Shown in pieces: positions 1 through 6,696 of a stretch of 64,000 bases of DNA. Below the pieces are notes generated by a model that was given only the letters and a program-made list of their open reading frames with translations, was not told the DNA's origin and ran no database searches. The DNA lies in the NCBI RefSeq assembly GCF_025370775.1, contig NZ_JAMXEX010000004.1, forward strand, positions 201,441 to 265,440, in the 5' to 3' direction. Source of the stretch: Ancylothrix sp. D3o (GTDB lineage: Bacteria > Cyanobacteriota > Cyanobacteriia > Cyanobacteriales > Oscillatoriaceae). Position numbers and translations under genes: made by a program. How positions within the stretch are numbered: position 1 is the stretch's first letter; every line of letters starts with the position of its first letter.

Positions 1-215
1 ACTTTGACTTGTTTGCCGATGATTTGGGAAATCGCGGGAACCGGAATCAGCGGCGTGTTACCTTCGTGCAATGTCACAACCGGCGTGGTTTCACTCACCG
101 GCAAATAAGGCCGGTAGGCTTCGATTAATCCGGGCCAACCTTTATAGGTAGCCGGTGAGTTGCTCATCGGGGAGGCGGGTTTGGCAGGCGAATTAGCAGA
201 CAGGCTCAGAGTCAC
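1..215 (-). CDS. thrC: Threonine synthase, N-terminal part (cut by window edge)
   Basis: This is the amino end of a leftward gene that runs off the window. The translation contains GWPGLIEAYRPYLPV followed by TTPVVTLHEGNTPLIPVP, the N-terminal signature of cyanobacterial threonine synthase, the PLP enzyme that converts O-phosphohomoserine to threonine. I chose the GTG at 215 because the resulting MTLSLS start resembles other cyanobacterial ThrC proteins; an ATG at 167 is the alternative. No strong ribosome-binding site precedes either. The PLP lysine and the catalytic core lie outside the window, so only family identity can be judged. Confidence 0.85.
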   Translation of the reverse strand, partial: MTLSLSANSPAKPASPMSNSPATYKGWPGLIEAYRPYLPVSETTPVVTLHEGNTPLIPVPAISQIIGKQVK

Positions 216-471
216 GATATTTAGAAGTTTAGGATGCAAAAAGTATCTGTTTTAACCTCTAGTTTACCTTGAACATCCCGATAGCCTGCGTTTTTTCTCA
301 GAATTACCCAATCCCAAATGTCCTTTTCTTTGGTTTTCCTGGTTGCCCTCCTTTCCCATGCCCCATCCCCAGTCACTTCGGAAACTGACACATTACCGTA
401 AAAGTGTACAAGTGGATGCAAATTAACTTATATTTCAGGTTAAGATATTTCTCAGGTGTGAGTAAGTACAA

Positions 472-738
472 ATGACTACCCCACTTTCTATGTCTGCCGA
501 TACGCCTAGTTTGGCAACCGCCAGCGAACAATCTCAATCCCCAGCCCCACAAAAGGCTGCTCCTTTGTCACCCACCAAACCTAACCTTAACCATTGCATG
601 AAATCTCCATTACCCGCCGATCAGCAAGTTAAGTATCTGCACCTCCAAGCTGAAATCGATACCCTATTGCTTGAGTTGCAAACCCTTAAACACAAACGGC
701 AAGAAACGGATCGTCAGCCCGTCGGGGCCGGTCGTTAG
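472..738 (+). CDS. Small conserved cyanobacterial protein, unknown function
   Basis: This 88-residue protein has a Ser/Pro/Ala-rich, probably disordered first half and a second half (about residues 50-78) predicted to be an amphipathic helix or short coiled coil (DQQVKYLHLQAEIDTLL). I recall similar short proteins in cyanobacteria but know no function. There is no signal peptide or membrane segment. It is transcribed away from thrC and lies about 210 bp before the split initiator tRNA. No clear Shine-Dalgarno sequence is visible before the ATG. Confidence 0.55.
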   Translation: MTTPLSMSADTPSLATASEQSQSPAPQKAAPLSPTKPNLNHCMKSPLPADQQVKYLHLQAEIDTLLLELQTLKHKRQETDRQPVGAGR

Positions 739-951
739 GTTCAATTTGAGAGCGCCGGTTCGCCTCCTTTGATAAGATTTTTTTGCTAAAAACCCTTTTT
801 CACTTTTCGACAGCCTTGCCCTGAGAGCCGATGGAGTGGCTCTCATCTCCCGCAGGCTAATGCTTCCAGAGGTCGTGCCGGCTCGTTGAAAAAAACTTTT
901 GCTCAAGGGGTTGCCAAATCAAGAAAGATGCGCTTATAATAAAGAAAGCGA

Positions 952-1287
952 CGCGGGATAGAGCAGCCTGGTAGCTCGTCGGGCTCAACGACAAAGTTAA
1001 CTTTAAAGTTAACGTTGCAATGGGCTGTACACAAGGAAACTCGTGTATGACAACCTTTCAAATTCGGGGAAGCCTGTAAAATGGTAATCCCGAGCCAAGC
1101 CCCAGAAACGGGGAAGGTGTAGAGGCTCGATGGAAGGCATCCTAACAGTTAGGCTGAGGATGAAGGGAGAGTCCAGACCCCAAACTGGGATAACAGGCAA
1201 GATGCCTGTGCTACAAATTCCAGGCAGCGAAAGCTGTAGTAGGTAAGCATAACCCGAAGGTCAGTGGTTCAAATCCACTTCCCGCTA
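952..1287 (+). tRNA. Initiator tRNA-fMet (CAT), split by a group I intron
   Basis: Exon 1 (952-985) and exon 2 (1248-1287) join into a 74-nt cloverleaf without encoded CCA. Position 1 (C) and 72 (T) do not pair, and the anticodon stem has the three G:C pairs (GGG 981-983 with CCC 1253-1255); both are initiator hallmarks. The D stem is GAGC/GCTC, the T stem AGTGG/CCACT, the anticodon loop CTCATAA after splicing. The gene is interrupted just after the T at position 33, directly before the CAT anticodon, so no working initiator tRNA can form unless the intron is removed. A terminator hairpin follows at 1303. Confidence 0.93.
986..1247 (+). other. Group I intron, 262 nt, without an ORF, in tRNA-fMet
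   Basis: The boundaries follow group I rules: the upstream exon ends in T (985) and the intron ends in G (1247). Core elements are visible: P-like AATTCGGGGAAG (1061-1072), Q-like AATCCCGAGCCAAGC (1086-1100), R strand GGCTC (1124-1128) pairing as P7 with S strand GAGTC (1169-1173), and a P8 hairpin between them (about 1137-1162). An 18-bp palindrome at 996-1013 fits a P2 stem. Related introns interrupt tRNA-fMet in Synechocystis, where the intron also encodes the endonuclease I-Ssp6803I; here there is no room for an ORF. The 3' peripheral part (about 1194-1216) resembles a dispersed repeat seen elsewhere in the window. Confidence 0.9.
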
Positions 1288-1302
1288 TTAAAGACAAATA
1301 CC

Positions 1303-1342
1303 AAAAAAACCCTGTAATCTTTAAGGTTGCGGGGTTTTTTTG
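1303..1342 (+). terminator. Intrinsic terminator after tRNA-fMet
   Basis: AAAAACCCTG and the complementary CGGGGTTTTTT flank a roughly 15-nt loop, followed by a T tract. It lies directly behind the tRNA and before the endonuclease gene, so the two are probably separate transcription units. Confidence 0.7.
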
Positions 1343-1375
1343 TAGAGTAAAAAGCCGCAGTAGCTAAAAAAGCCG

Positions 1376-1873
1376 GTGGATACAAAGCTAAAAGGTGATA
1401 TTGCAGAGCAAGCCGCCGTATTGCAGGCGCTTAAGCGTGGCTGGGGAGTGTTAAAGCCGGTGGGAGACAGGCTGGCTTACGATTTAGTTTTTGATGTAGA
1501 AGGAATTTTAGTTAAAATTCAAGTCAAATATGCCTGGCTGGATGCCCCATCTGGTAACTATGTTACAGACAACCGGCGAACGAAAACAAATCGCCGCGTC
1601 ATGCTTCGAGAAGCTTACAAGCAAACAGACTTTGATTTTGCCTTAGTTTATATCGAAAACCTCGACTTATTTTATGTGTTTCCGGTAGAGATATTCACCG
1701 GCTATAAAAGCGAGATACACCTTGTAGAAGCTGAGAAACGCCAGAGAAAACCTCGCTCCGCCGAATATCGGGACGCTTGGCTGCTAATCTTAGAATGGGT
1801 TGAAGAGCGAAGTACACACCTAAAAATTAGTGAAATCTTACCATCGCTTGCAAGCCACGACACCACCGGCTAA
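1376..1873 (+). CDS. Free-standing PD-(D/E)XK homing endonuclease, I-Ssp6803I type
   Basis: The 165-residue product belongs to the group I intron-associated PD-(D/E)XK family (PDDEXK_5), whose characterised member I-Ssp6803I cuts intronless tRNA-fMet genes. Visible catalytic positions are Glu11 (GDIAEQAA), Asp36 (AYDLVF) and Gln49-x-Lys51 (KIQVK), the E..D..QxK pattern of that enzyme. The region around residues 60-75 is Lys/Arg-rich (NRRTKTNRR) and may contact DNA. The start is GTG at 1376; no ATG fits. In Synechocystis this ORF sits inside the intron, whereas here it lies 88 bp downstream of the split tRNA, past a terminator. The reading frame is intact, so the enzyme may be active; cleavage of an intronless initiator tRNA gene is inferred from the family. 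Confidence 0.88.
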   Translation: MDTKLKGDIAEQAAVLQALKRGWGVLKPVGDRLAYDLVFDVEGILVKIQVKYAWLDAPSGNYVTDNRRTKTNRRVMLREAYKQTDFDFALVYIENLDLFYVFPVEIFTGYKSEIHLVEAEKRQRKPRSAEYRDAWLLILEWVEERSTHLKISEILPSLASHDTTG

Positions 1874-1984
1874 ACCCCCCAAAAGGTAGAATGAGATTAG
1901 CTTAAAAGGAATATGGTAGGGAATACTTGACCCTGTTTTTCCTTCTCATTCGCACGATCCCAAAAAATTATTAAATTTTGTACT

Positions 1985-3421
1985 ATGGCAATGAAACAAC
2001 CGATTTTAGTAGGTGGTTTAGGTTTAACTGCTGCTTTGGGGATATTTCAAACCGTCCATCACTCTCTGGTAAATATGGGAGACTGGACAATGTTAGGGGT
2101 ATTAGCTGCCGGCGGTATTGCTTGGTGGTTGCAAGGAATTACCCAACCATTCCTCCCCAGCATGACTTCTCCCCTTACCAGAGAAGCGTTAGAAAAAGCC
2201 ATTGCAACGGCTGAAGCTTCTATTACGGCGTTGAAATCGGAAACCGAATCTCTCGACTCTAACGCAAAATCAGCAATTAATGTAATTTGTGAAAATTTAC
2301 AAGAACAAATCTCGAAGTTAACCGCCGAACTCGACCGGCCCGAAGTTCGCATTGCTGTTGTCGGGGGGAAAAATTGCGGTAAGAGCACTTTAATACAACT
2401 GTTGCAAGCAAACTGGCAAGAGCAACCACAAAAGGTTATTTTTACAGAAATTTCCTCGTTATTTTCTGATCCAAATTGGCAGATTAAAGCTGATTTGGTG
2501 CTGTTTGTAACGACTGGGGATATTACTGATCCTGAGTTTCAAGTTATCCAGCAATTAAAAAATAGCGGTTTGCGGACTTTGTTGCTGTGGAATAAACAAG
2601 ATTTATGCTTGCCGGAAGAACGCGCCTCGGTTTTGCAACAACAGCAAATTAGACTGCAAGAAACGCTTAATTTGGGGGATGTAATGGCGATTTCGGCTTC
2701 TCCGGCGCCGGTGAAAGTCCGCCGTCATTTAGAAGATGGTTCTTGGCAAGAATGGCTGGAAGAACAAACTCCAGAAATTGCAGCTTTAACCGGCAGACTA
2801 AATGAAATTTTGGAAAACGAAGCGCAGCAATTAATTTATAGCGGCAGCTTGCATTCTGTGAATACTATCAAATCTGAAGCGAAAATGCTGTTAAATAAGG
2901 TGCGGAAAGAACGCGCTTTGCCGATTATAGAACAATCACAATGGATTGCGGCGGCGGCTGCTTTTGCGAATCCGGTGCCGGCTTTGGATTTGTTGGCAAC
3001 GGGGGCAATTACGGCGCAGTTGGTGGTAGATTTGGGGGGGATTTATAAGCAACAGTTTTCGTTTGAGCAAGCTAAAACTGTCGCGGGTACAATGGCTGAG
3101 TTTATGTTTAAGTTGGGGTTAGTTGAACTGTCTACGCAGACGGTGACGCATATCCTTAAAAGTAATGCCATTACCTTTGTTGCCGGTGGTGCTGTGCAGG
3201 GTGTGAGTGCGGCATATTTGACACGAATTGCCGGGTTAAGTTTGATTGAGTATTTCCAAGAGCAAGAAATTAGTGCGGCGGAGAATCGCGGTTTGAATTT
3301 TGAGCAATTAAAGAATACTTTGCAAAGTGTTTTTCAGCAGAATCAACGTAAGGAGTTTTTGCAATCTTTTGTGAGGCAAGGGATTGGGCGGTTGATGCCG
3401 GATGCGAAGGTGCCGGTGTAG
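1985..3421 (+). CDS. DUF697-type membrane-associated GTPase with degenerate switch region
   Basis: This 478-residue protein has two N-terminal hydrophobic segments (about 7-24 and 34-50), a helical linker, a P-loop GGKNCGKST (127-135), an NKQD motif (203-206) and a C-terminal half with hydrophobic stretches like the DUF697 domain. The normal DxxG switch II motif is absent and only about 68 residues separate P-loop from NKQD, so the switch regions look shortened. The next gene encodes a paralogue with all motifs. Both are probably membrane-bound regulators of unknown role. The start ATG at 1985 has a second in-frame ATG two codons later. A terminator follows immediately. Confidence 0.7.
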   Translation: MAMKQPILVGGLGLTAALGIFQTVHHSLVNMGDWTMLGVLAAGGIAWWLQGITQPFLPSMTSPLTREALEKAIATAEASITALKSETESLDSNAKSAINVICENLQEQISKLTAELDRPEVRIAVVGGKNCGKSTLIQLLQANWQEQPQKVIFTEISSLFSDPNWQIKADLVLFVTTGDITDPEFQVIQQLKNSGLRTLLLWNKQDLCLPEERASVLQQQQIRLQETLNLGDVMAISASPAPVKVRRHLEDGSWQEWLEEQTPEIAALTGRLNEILENEAQQLIYSGSLHSVNTIKSEAKMLLNKVRKERALPIIEQSQWIAAAAAFANPVPALDLLATGAITAQLVVDLGGIYKQQFSFEQAKTVAGTMAEFMFKLGLVELSTQTVTHILKSNAITFVAGGAVQGVSAAYLTRIAGLSLIEYFQEQEISAAENRGLNFEQLKNTLQSVFQQNQRKEFLQSFVRQGIGRLMPDAKVPV

Positions 3422-3428
3422 AAATTAG

Positions 3429-3452
3429 GGTGGGCAAAGCCCACCTTTTTTG
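3429..3452 (+). terminator. Intrinsic terminator
   Basis: GTGGGC-AAA-GCCCAC followed by a run of six T residues, about 10 nt after the first GTPase stop codon. Confidence 0.8.
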
Positions 3453-3657
3453 TATGCTGAAATGATGGTTTCCTACTATTGAGATGGTAGCAAAATCACT
3501 GAGTTTGTTGATGTTTGTAAAAGAGAAGTTTATGAAGATGATCACTATGCCTAGAAGTCAAATTTGGCTGTATACTGCTGAGCCTAATTATCCCCCCAAA
3601 CCCCCCCAAAATTACTGATAAAATAAACCTATAACCCCCCAAATTCCCAAACCAACC

Positions 3658-5022
3658 TTGAACACACCCCAACCAAAACCCAACCGAGGCGACAGCCACA
3701 TCAACAGCGCCAAAGGAAGCCTCCGCCAATCTCTCACCTGGTACTCCCACATCCGCCGGCAACCCCAACTCAGCAAAGACACCCAACTCCAAACCACCCT
3801 CCAAAAACAACTCGATACCCTCACCGGCAACCTCAACAAACTCGACACCGGCATCATTCGTATAGCAGCCTTTGGTTTAGTCAGTCGCGGCAAATCATCC
3901 GTATTAAACGCCTTAATGGAGCAAAAAATCCTCCAAACCGGCCCCATCAACGGCATCACCCAATGGCCCAGAACCGTCCGCTGGACACCCAACCCCGACA
4001 GTAAAATAATCGTCGAACTAACCGACACCCCCGGCTTAGATGAAGTCGAAGGCGAAAGCCGCGCCCAAATGGCAAAAGACATCGCCCGTCAATCTGATTT
4101 AATTTTATTTATAGTCGCCGGTGACATCACTCGCACCGAATATAAAGCCCTAACCGAACTTCGTAAAACCCAAAAACCCCTGATTTTAGTATTTAACAAA
4201 ATTGACCTTTACCCTGAACAAGATCGCAACGCCATCTATCAACAACTCCAAGAATTAGGCAGTGGCGAAACGATCATTTTACCCGATGAAATCGTCATGG
4301 TAGCCGCCGAACCTATTCCCCTACAAGTGCGTGTTGAATGGCCGGATGGACGCATTACCTACGAATGGGAAACCCCAGAACCCATCATCGATGAACTCAA
4401 ACTCAAAATCCTAGAAATACTCAACAGCGAAGGCAAATCTTTACTCGCCTTAAACGCCCTAATTCAAGCCAAAACAGCCCAAACAAACATTGCACAAAAA
4501 CTCTTACAATCCCGCGAAGAAGCAGCCGAAAAACTTATCTGGGATTTCGCCAAATACAAAGCCTTAGCCGTCGGCCTTAACCCCATCGCTTTCTTTGATT
4601 TATTAGGCGGAATTGGTGCAGATTTAATCTTAATTCGTTCCCTGGCAAAACTCTATGGTTTACCCATGACCGGCTACGAAGCCAGCAAACTTTGGAAAAC
4701 CATTTTATTCAGTTCTGGCGGCTTACTTTTAGGCGAATTAGGCAGCGGATTAATATTAGGAATTGGTAAAACAGCCGGTGCCGCCGCCGGTGGTATGGGC
4801 GATGGTATGGGAATTGCTACCTTTGCCGGCTCTGCTATTGCTCAAGGTTCCTTTGCCGGTTATGGTGCTTATAGTGTTGGACAAGCCGCAAAAATCTATT
4901 TAGAACAAGGTTGTACCTGGGGGCCAATGGGGCCAGATACCATCATTCAAACTATCTTAAATCAGGCTGAACCAGATACAATTATTGCTCGTTTAAAGCA
5001 GGAAATATTTAACCGCAGATAA
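3658..5022 (+). CDS. DUF697-type GTPase, Era/Der-like G domain
   Basis: The 454-residue product has a complete G domain: P-loop GLVSRGKSS (73-81), switch threonine near 101, DTPG (123-126) and NKID (180-183). The C-terminal third contains Gly/Ala-rich hydrophobic stretches typical of DUF697, suggesting membrane association. It is probably a paralogue of the preceding gene. The start is taken as TTG at 3658, since no ATG is available near the family's N-terminus; the first 25 residues are Pro/Gln-rich and may not all be translated. The last codons and the TAA lie inside a tandem 10-bp repeat (5011-5040), so the C-terminus may have been reset by repeat insertion. Confidence 0.75.
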   Translation: MNTPQPKPNRGDSHINSAKGSLRQSLTWYSHIRRQPQLSKDTQLQTTLQKQLDTLTGNLNKLDTGIIRIAAFGLVSRGKSSVLNALMEQKILQTGPINGITQWPRTVRWTPNPDSKIIVELTDTPGLDEVEGESRAQMAKDIARQSDLILFIVAGDITRTEYKALTELRKTQKPLILVFNKIDLYPEQDRNAIYQQLQELGSGETIILPDEIVMVAAEPIPLQVRVEWPDGRITYEWETPEPIIDELKLKILEILNSEGKSLLALNALIQAKTAQTNIAQKLLQSREEAAEKLIWDFAKYKALAVGLNPIAFFDLLGGIGADLILIRSLAKLYGLPMTGYEASKLWKTILFSSGGLLLGELGSGLILGIGKTAGAAAGGMGDGMGIATFAGSAIAQGSFAGYGAYSVGQAAKIYLEQGCTWGPMGPDTIIQTILNQAEPDTIIARLKQEIFNRR

Positions 5023-5040
5023 ACGCGGATAAACGCAGAT
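5011..5040 (+). repeat. Tandem decamer repeat, three units
   Basis: Three consecutive 10-bp units of the form AAnCGCnGAT. The same trimer occurs inverted at 19771-19800. The GTPase stop codon lies in the first unit boundary. Confidence 0.8.
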
Positions 5041-5043
5041 GAG

Positions 5044-5898
5044 TTAGCCGCCTACGTCTGCGGTTTTTAATTGTTTTTGTGCTGCTTTTGTGATTTCTTT
5101 AAATACAGGCACCGGCACTCCTCCATCTATTCCCAACCATAACAAATATTCAATATTCCCCGCCGGCCCCGTAATTGGAGAAAATGTTAAACCGCGATAT
5201 TCCCAACCCAAAATTTTCGCCGTTTCTAATACTTGTTGAATGGCAAAAGCTTGAGCATCTGCATCTCTTACTACACCTTTTTTTCCGATTTTTTCTTTCC
5301 CGACTTCAAACTGCGGTTTCACCAACAATATTAGCTCTTTTGGAGGTGCTAATAATTCCAACAAAGCCGGCAATATTTTGGTTAAAGAAATAAAAGAAAC
5401 ATCCACAACACCCAAATCTGGTAGGGGCTTTTGGTGCAGGTTTTCCGCCTTTATGTCGGCCCCTTCAATACCATATAAATCTGCTTTTGTCAAGTGTCTT
5501 AAATTCGTGCGTTCTCGCAAAATCACCCGTTCATCGGTGCGAATACGCCAGTCCACTTGACCATAGCCAACATCAATACCGTACACTAATTTTGCACCGG
5601 CCTGTAATAAGCAATCCGTAAAACCACCCGTAGAAATACCCCCATCCAAACAAATGCGATCTTGCACCTTAATAGCAAAAACTTCTAAGGCTTTTGCTAA
5701 CTTTTCTCCACCTCTGGAAACAAAGCGGGAACGCTCTTTTATAGAAATTTTCGCCTCCACATCAACAGCCGTGCCTGGTTTATCAATCACCTGCTGATTA
5801 ACCATCACTTCTCCGGCACCAATCAACCGCTGCGCCAACTGTCGAGAGGCGCATAATCCACGTTCTACCAATAAACTATCGAGACGTTGCTTTGCCAA
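5044..5898 (-). CDS. tlyA: TlyA family rRNA 2'-O-methyltransferase
   Basis: The 284-residue protein begins with an S4 RNA-binding domain (MAKQRLDSLLVERGLCASRQLAQRLI, residues 1-60) and continues with an FtsJ-like SAM methyltransferase domain carrying STGGFTDCLL near residue 89 and the KPQFE motif near 195. TlyA enzymes methylate cytidines in 16S and 23S rRNA; older annotations call them hemolysins. The start is TTG at 5898, supported by the conserved MAKQRLD beginning. It converges on the GTPase gene with a gap of about 20 bp. Confidence 0.9.
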   Translation of the reverse strand: MAKQRLDSLLVERGLCASRQLAQRLIGAGEVMVNQQVIDKPGTAVDVEAKISIKERSRFVSRGGEKLAKALEVFAIKVQDRICLDGGISTGGFTDCLLQAGAKLVYGIDVGYGQVDWRIRTDERVILRERTNLRHLTKADLYGIEGADIKAENLHQKPLPDLGVVDVSFISLTKILPALLELLAPPKELILLVKPQFEVGKEKIGKKGVVRDADAQAFAIQQVLETAKILGWEYRGLTFSPITGPAGNIEYLLWLGIDGGVPVPVFKEITKAAQKQLKTADVGG

Positions 5899-5973
5899 GG
5901 AAATAACCGCTTAAATTCAGGCGTTTGCTTTAAAAAACTTGTTTCTGTTCAATTCTAAAATAAAATTGCCTAT

Positions 5974-6504
5974 TCACCCATTACCATTGGGAAAAATAAC
6001 ATCCCTTAAATCAGCCGTCGATAAATCAACGCCGGAAAGATTAGCAGATTCTAAATTAACCTGGTGAAAAATTGTCCCCGTTACAAGGGCGCACGTCAAA
6101 TCTGCGCGCTGGAGATTAGCCCCTGTAAAATCGGCACCTTGGAGATTACAAGAGTACAAAAAAGCCAGCCGCAAATCGGCCTTTTTAAGAAGAGATCCGC
6201 TGAGGTTAGCTTTACGAAAATCCGTTGAAACAAGACAAGCATCGCAGAGATTAGCACCGGCCATAGCACAACAACGCAGATCCGCACCGCTCAAATTAGC
6301 ACCCTTCAAATTAGTAAGGGCCAAATTAGAACCGTAGAGATTGGCTTCGCGCAAGTCAGCCCCGGCCAAATTGTAACCTTGGAGATTAAACTCCGGTAAA
6401 ATCGCTCTGCTGAGATCCGGCTGAATTTCGGGATAGTCGCTGCGCCATTGGTTCCAACAATCTACCCCTTTGTTGACCAACTCCAAGAGTTTAAGATTTG
6501 CCAT
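5974..6504 (-). CDS. Pentapeptide-repeat protein
   Basis: From about residue 38 to the end of this 176-residue protein, A(D/N)Lxx pentapeptides follow one another almost without break (for example LAGADLREANLYGSNLALTN). Such repeats fold into a right-handed quadrilateral beta helix. There is no signal peptide or membrane segment, so it is presumably cytoplasmic. The function of most cyanobacterial pentapeptide proteins is unknown. It lies behind tlyA on the same strand with 75 bp between them and may share its promoter upstream at about 6520. Confidence 0.85.
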   Translation of the reverse strand: MANLKLLELVNKGVDCWNQWRSDYPEIQPDLSRAILPEFNLQGYNLAGADLREANLYGSNLALTNLKGANLSGADLRCCAMAGANLCDACLVSTDFRKANLSGSLLKKADLRLAFLYSCNLQGADFTGANLQRADLTCALVTGTIFHQVNLESANLSGVDLSTADLRDVIFPNGNG

Positions 6505-6696
6505 AAAAGTTTAAAAAAATATAACGATTTGTGGGCAATGGGGAACAACTTTTTTAATAGAGAGTCGGCCCTATTGTAAACAAAAATCGACTTAAAAGCC
6601 ATTGGCGAAACCGCCACCCAATATTGACAAGCTTGGTATTATTGAAGAATATAAAAGGCTGGCTTTTTAATTTAGAGCAGCAAAAGGGAACAACCC

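Noticed and set aside
5620-5660. TlyA motif reading DGGISTGG instead of DVGASTGG
   Set aside because: To my knowledge this variant is usual in cyanobacterial TlyA, so it is not a defect.
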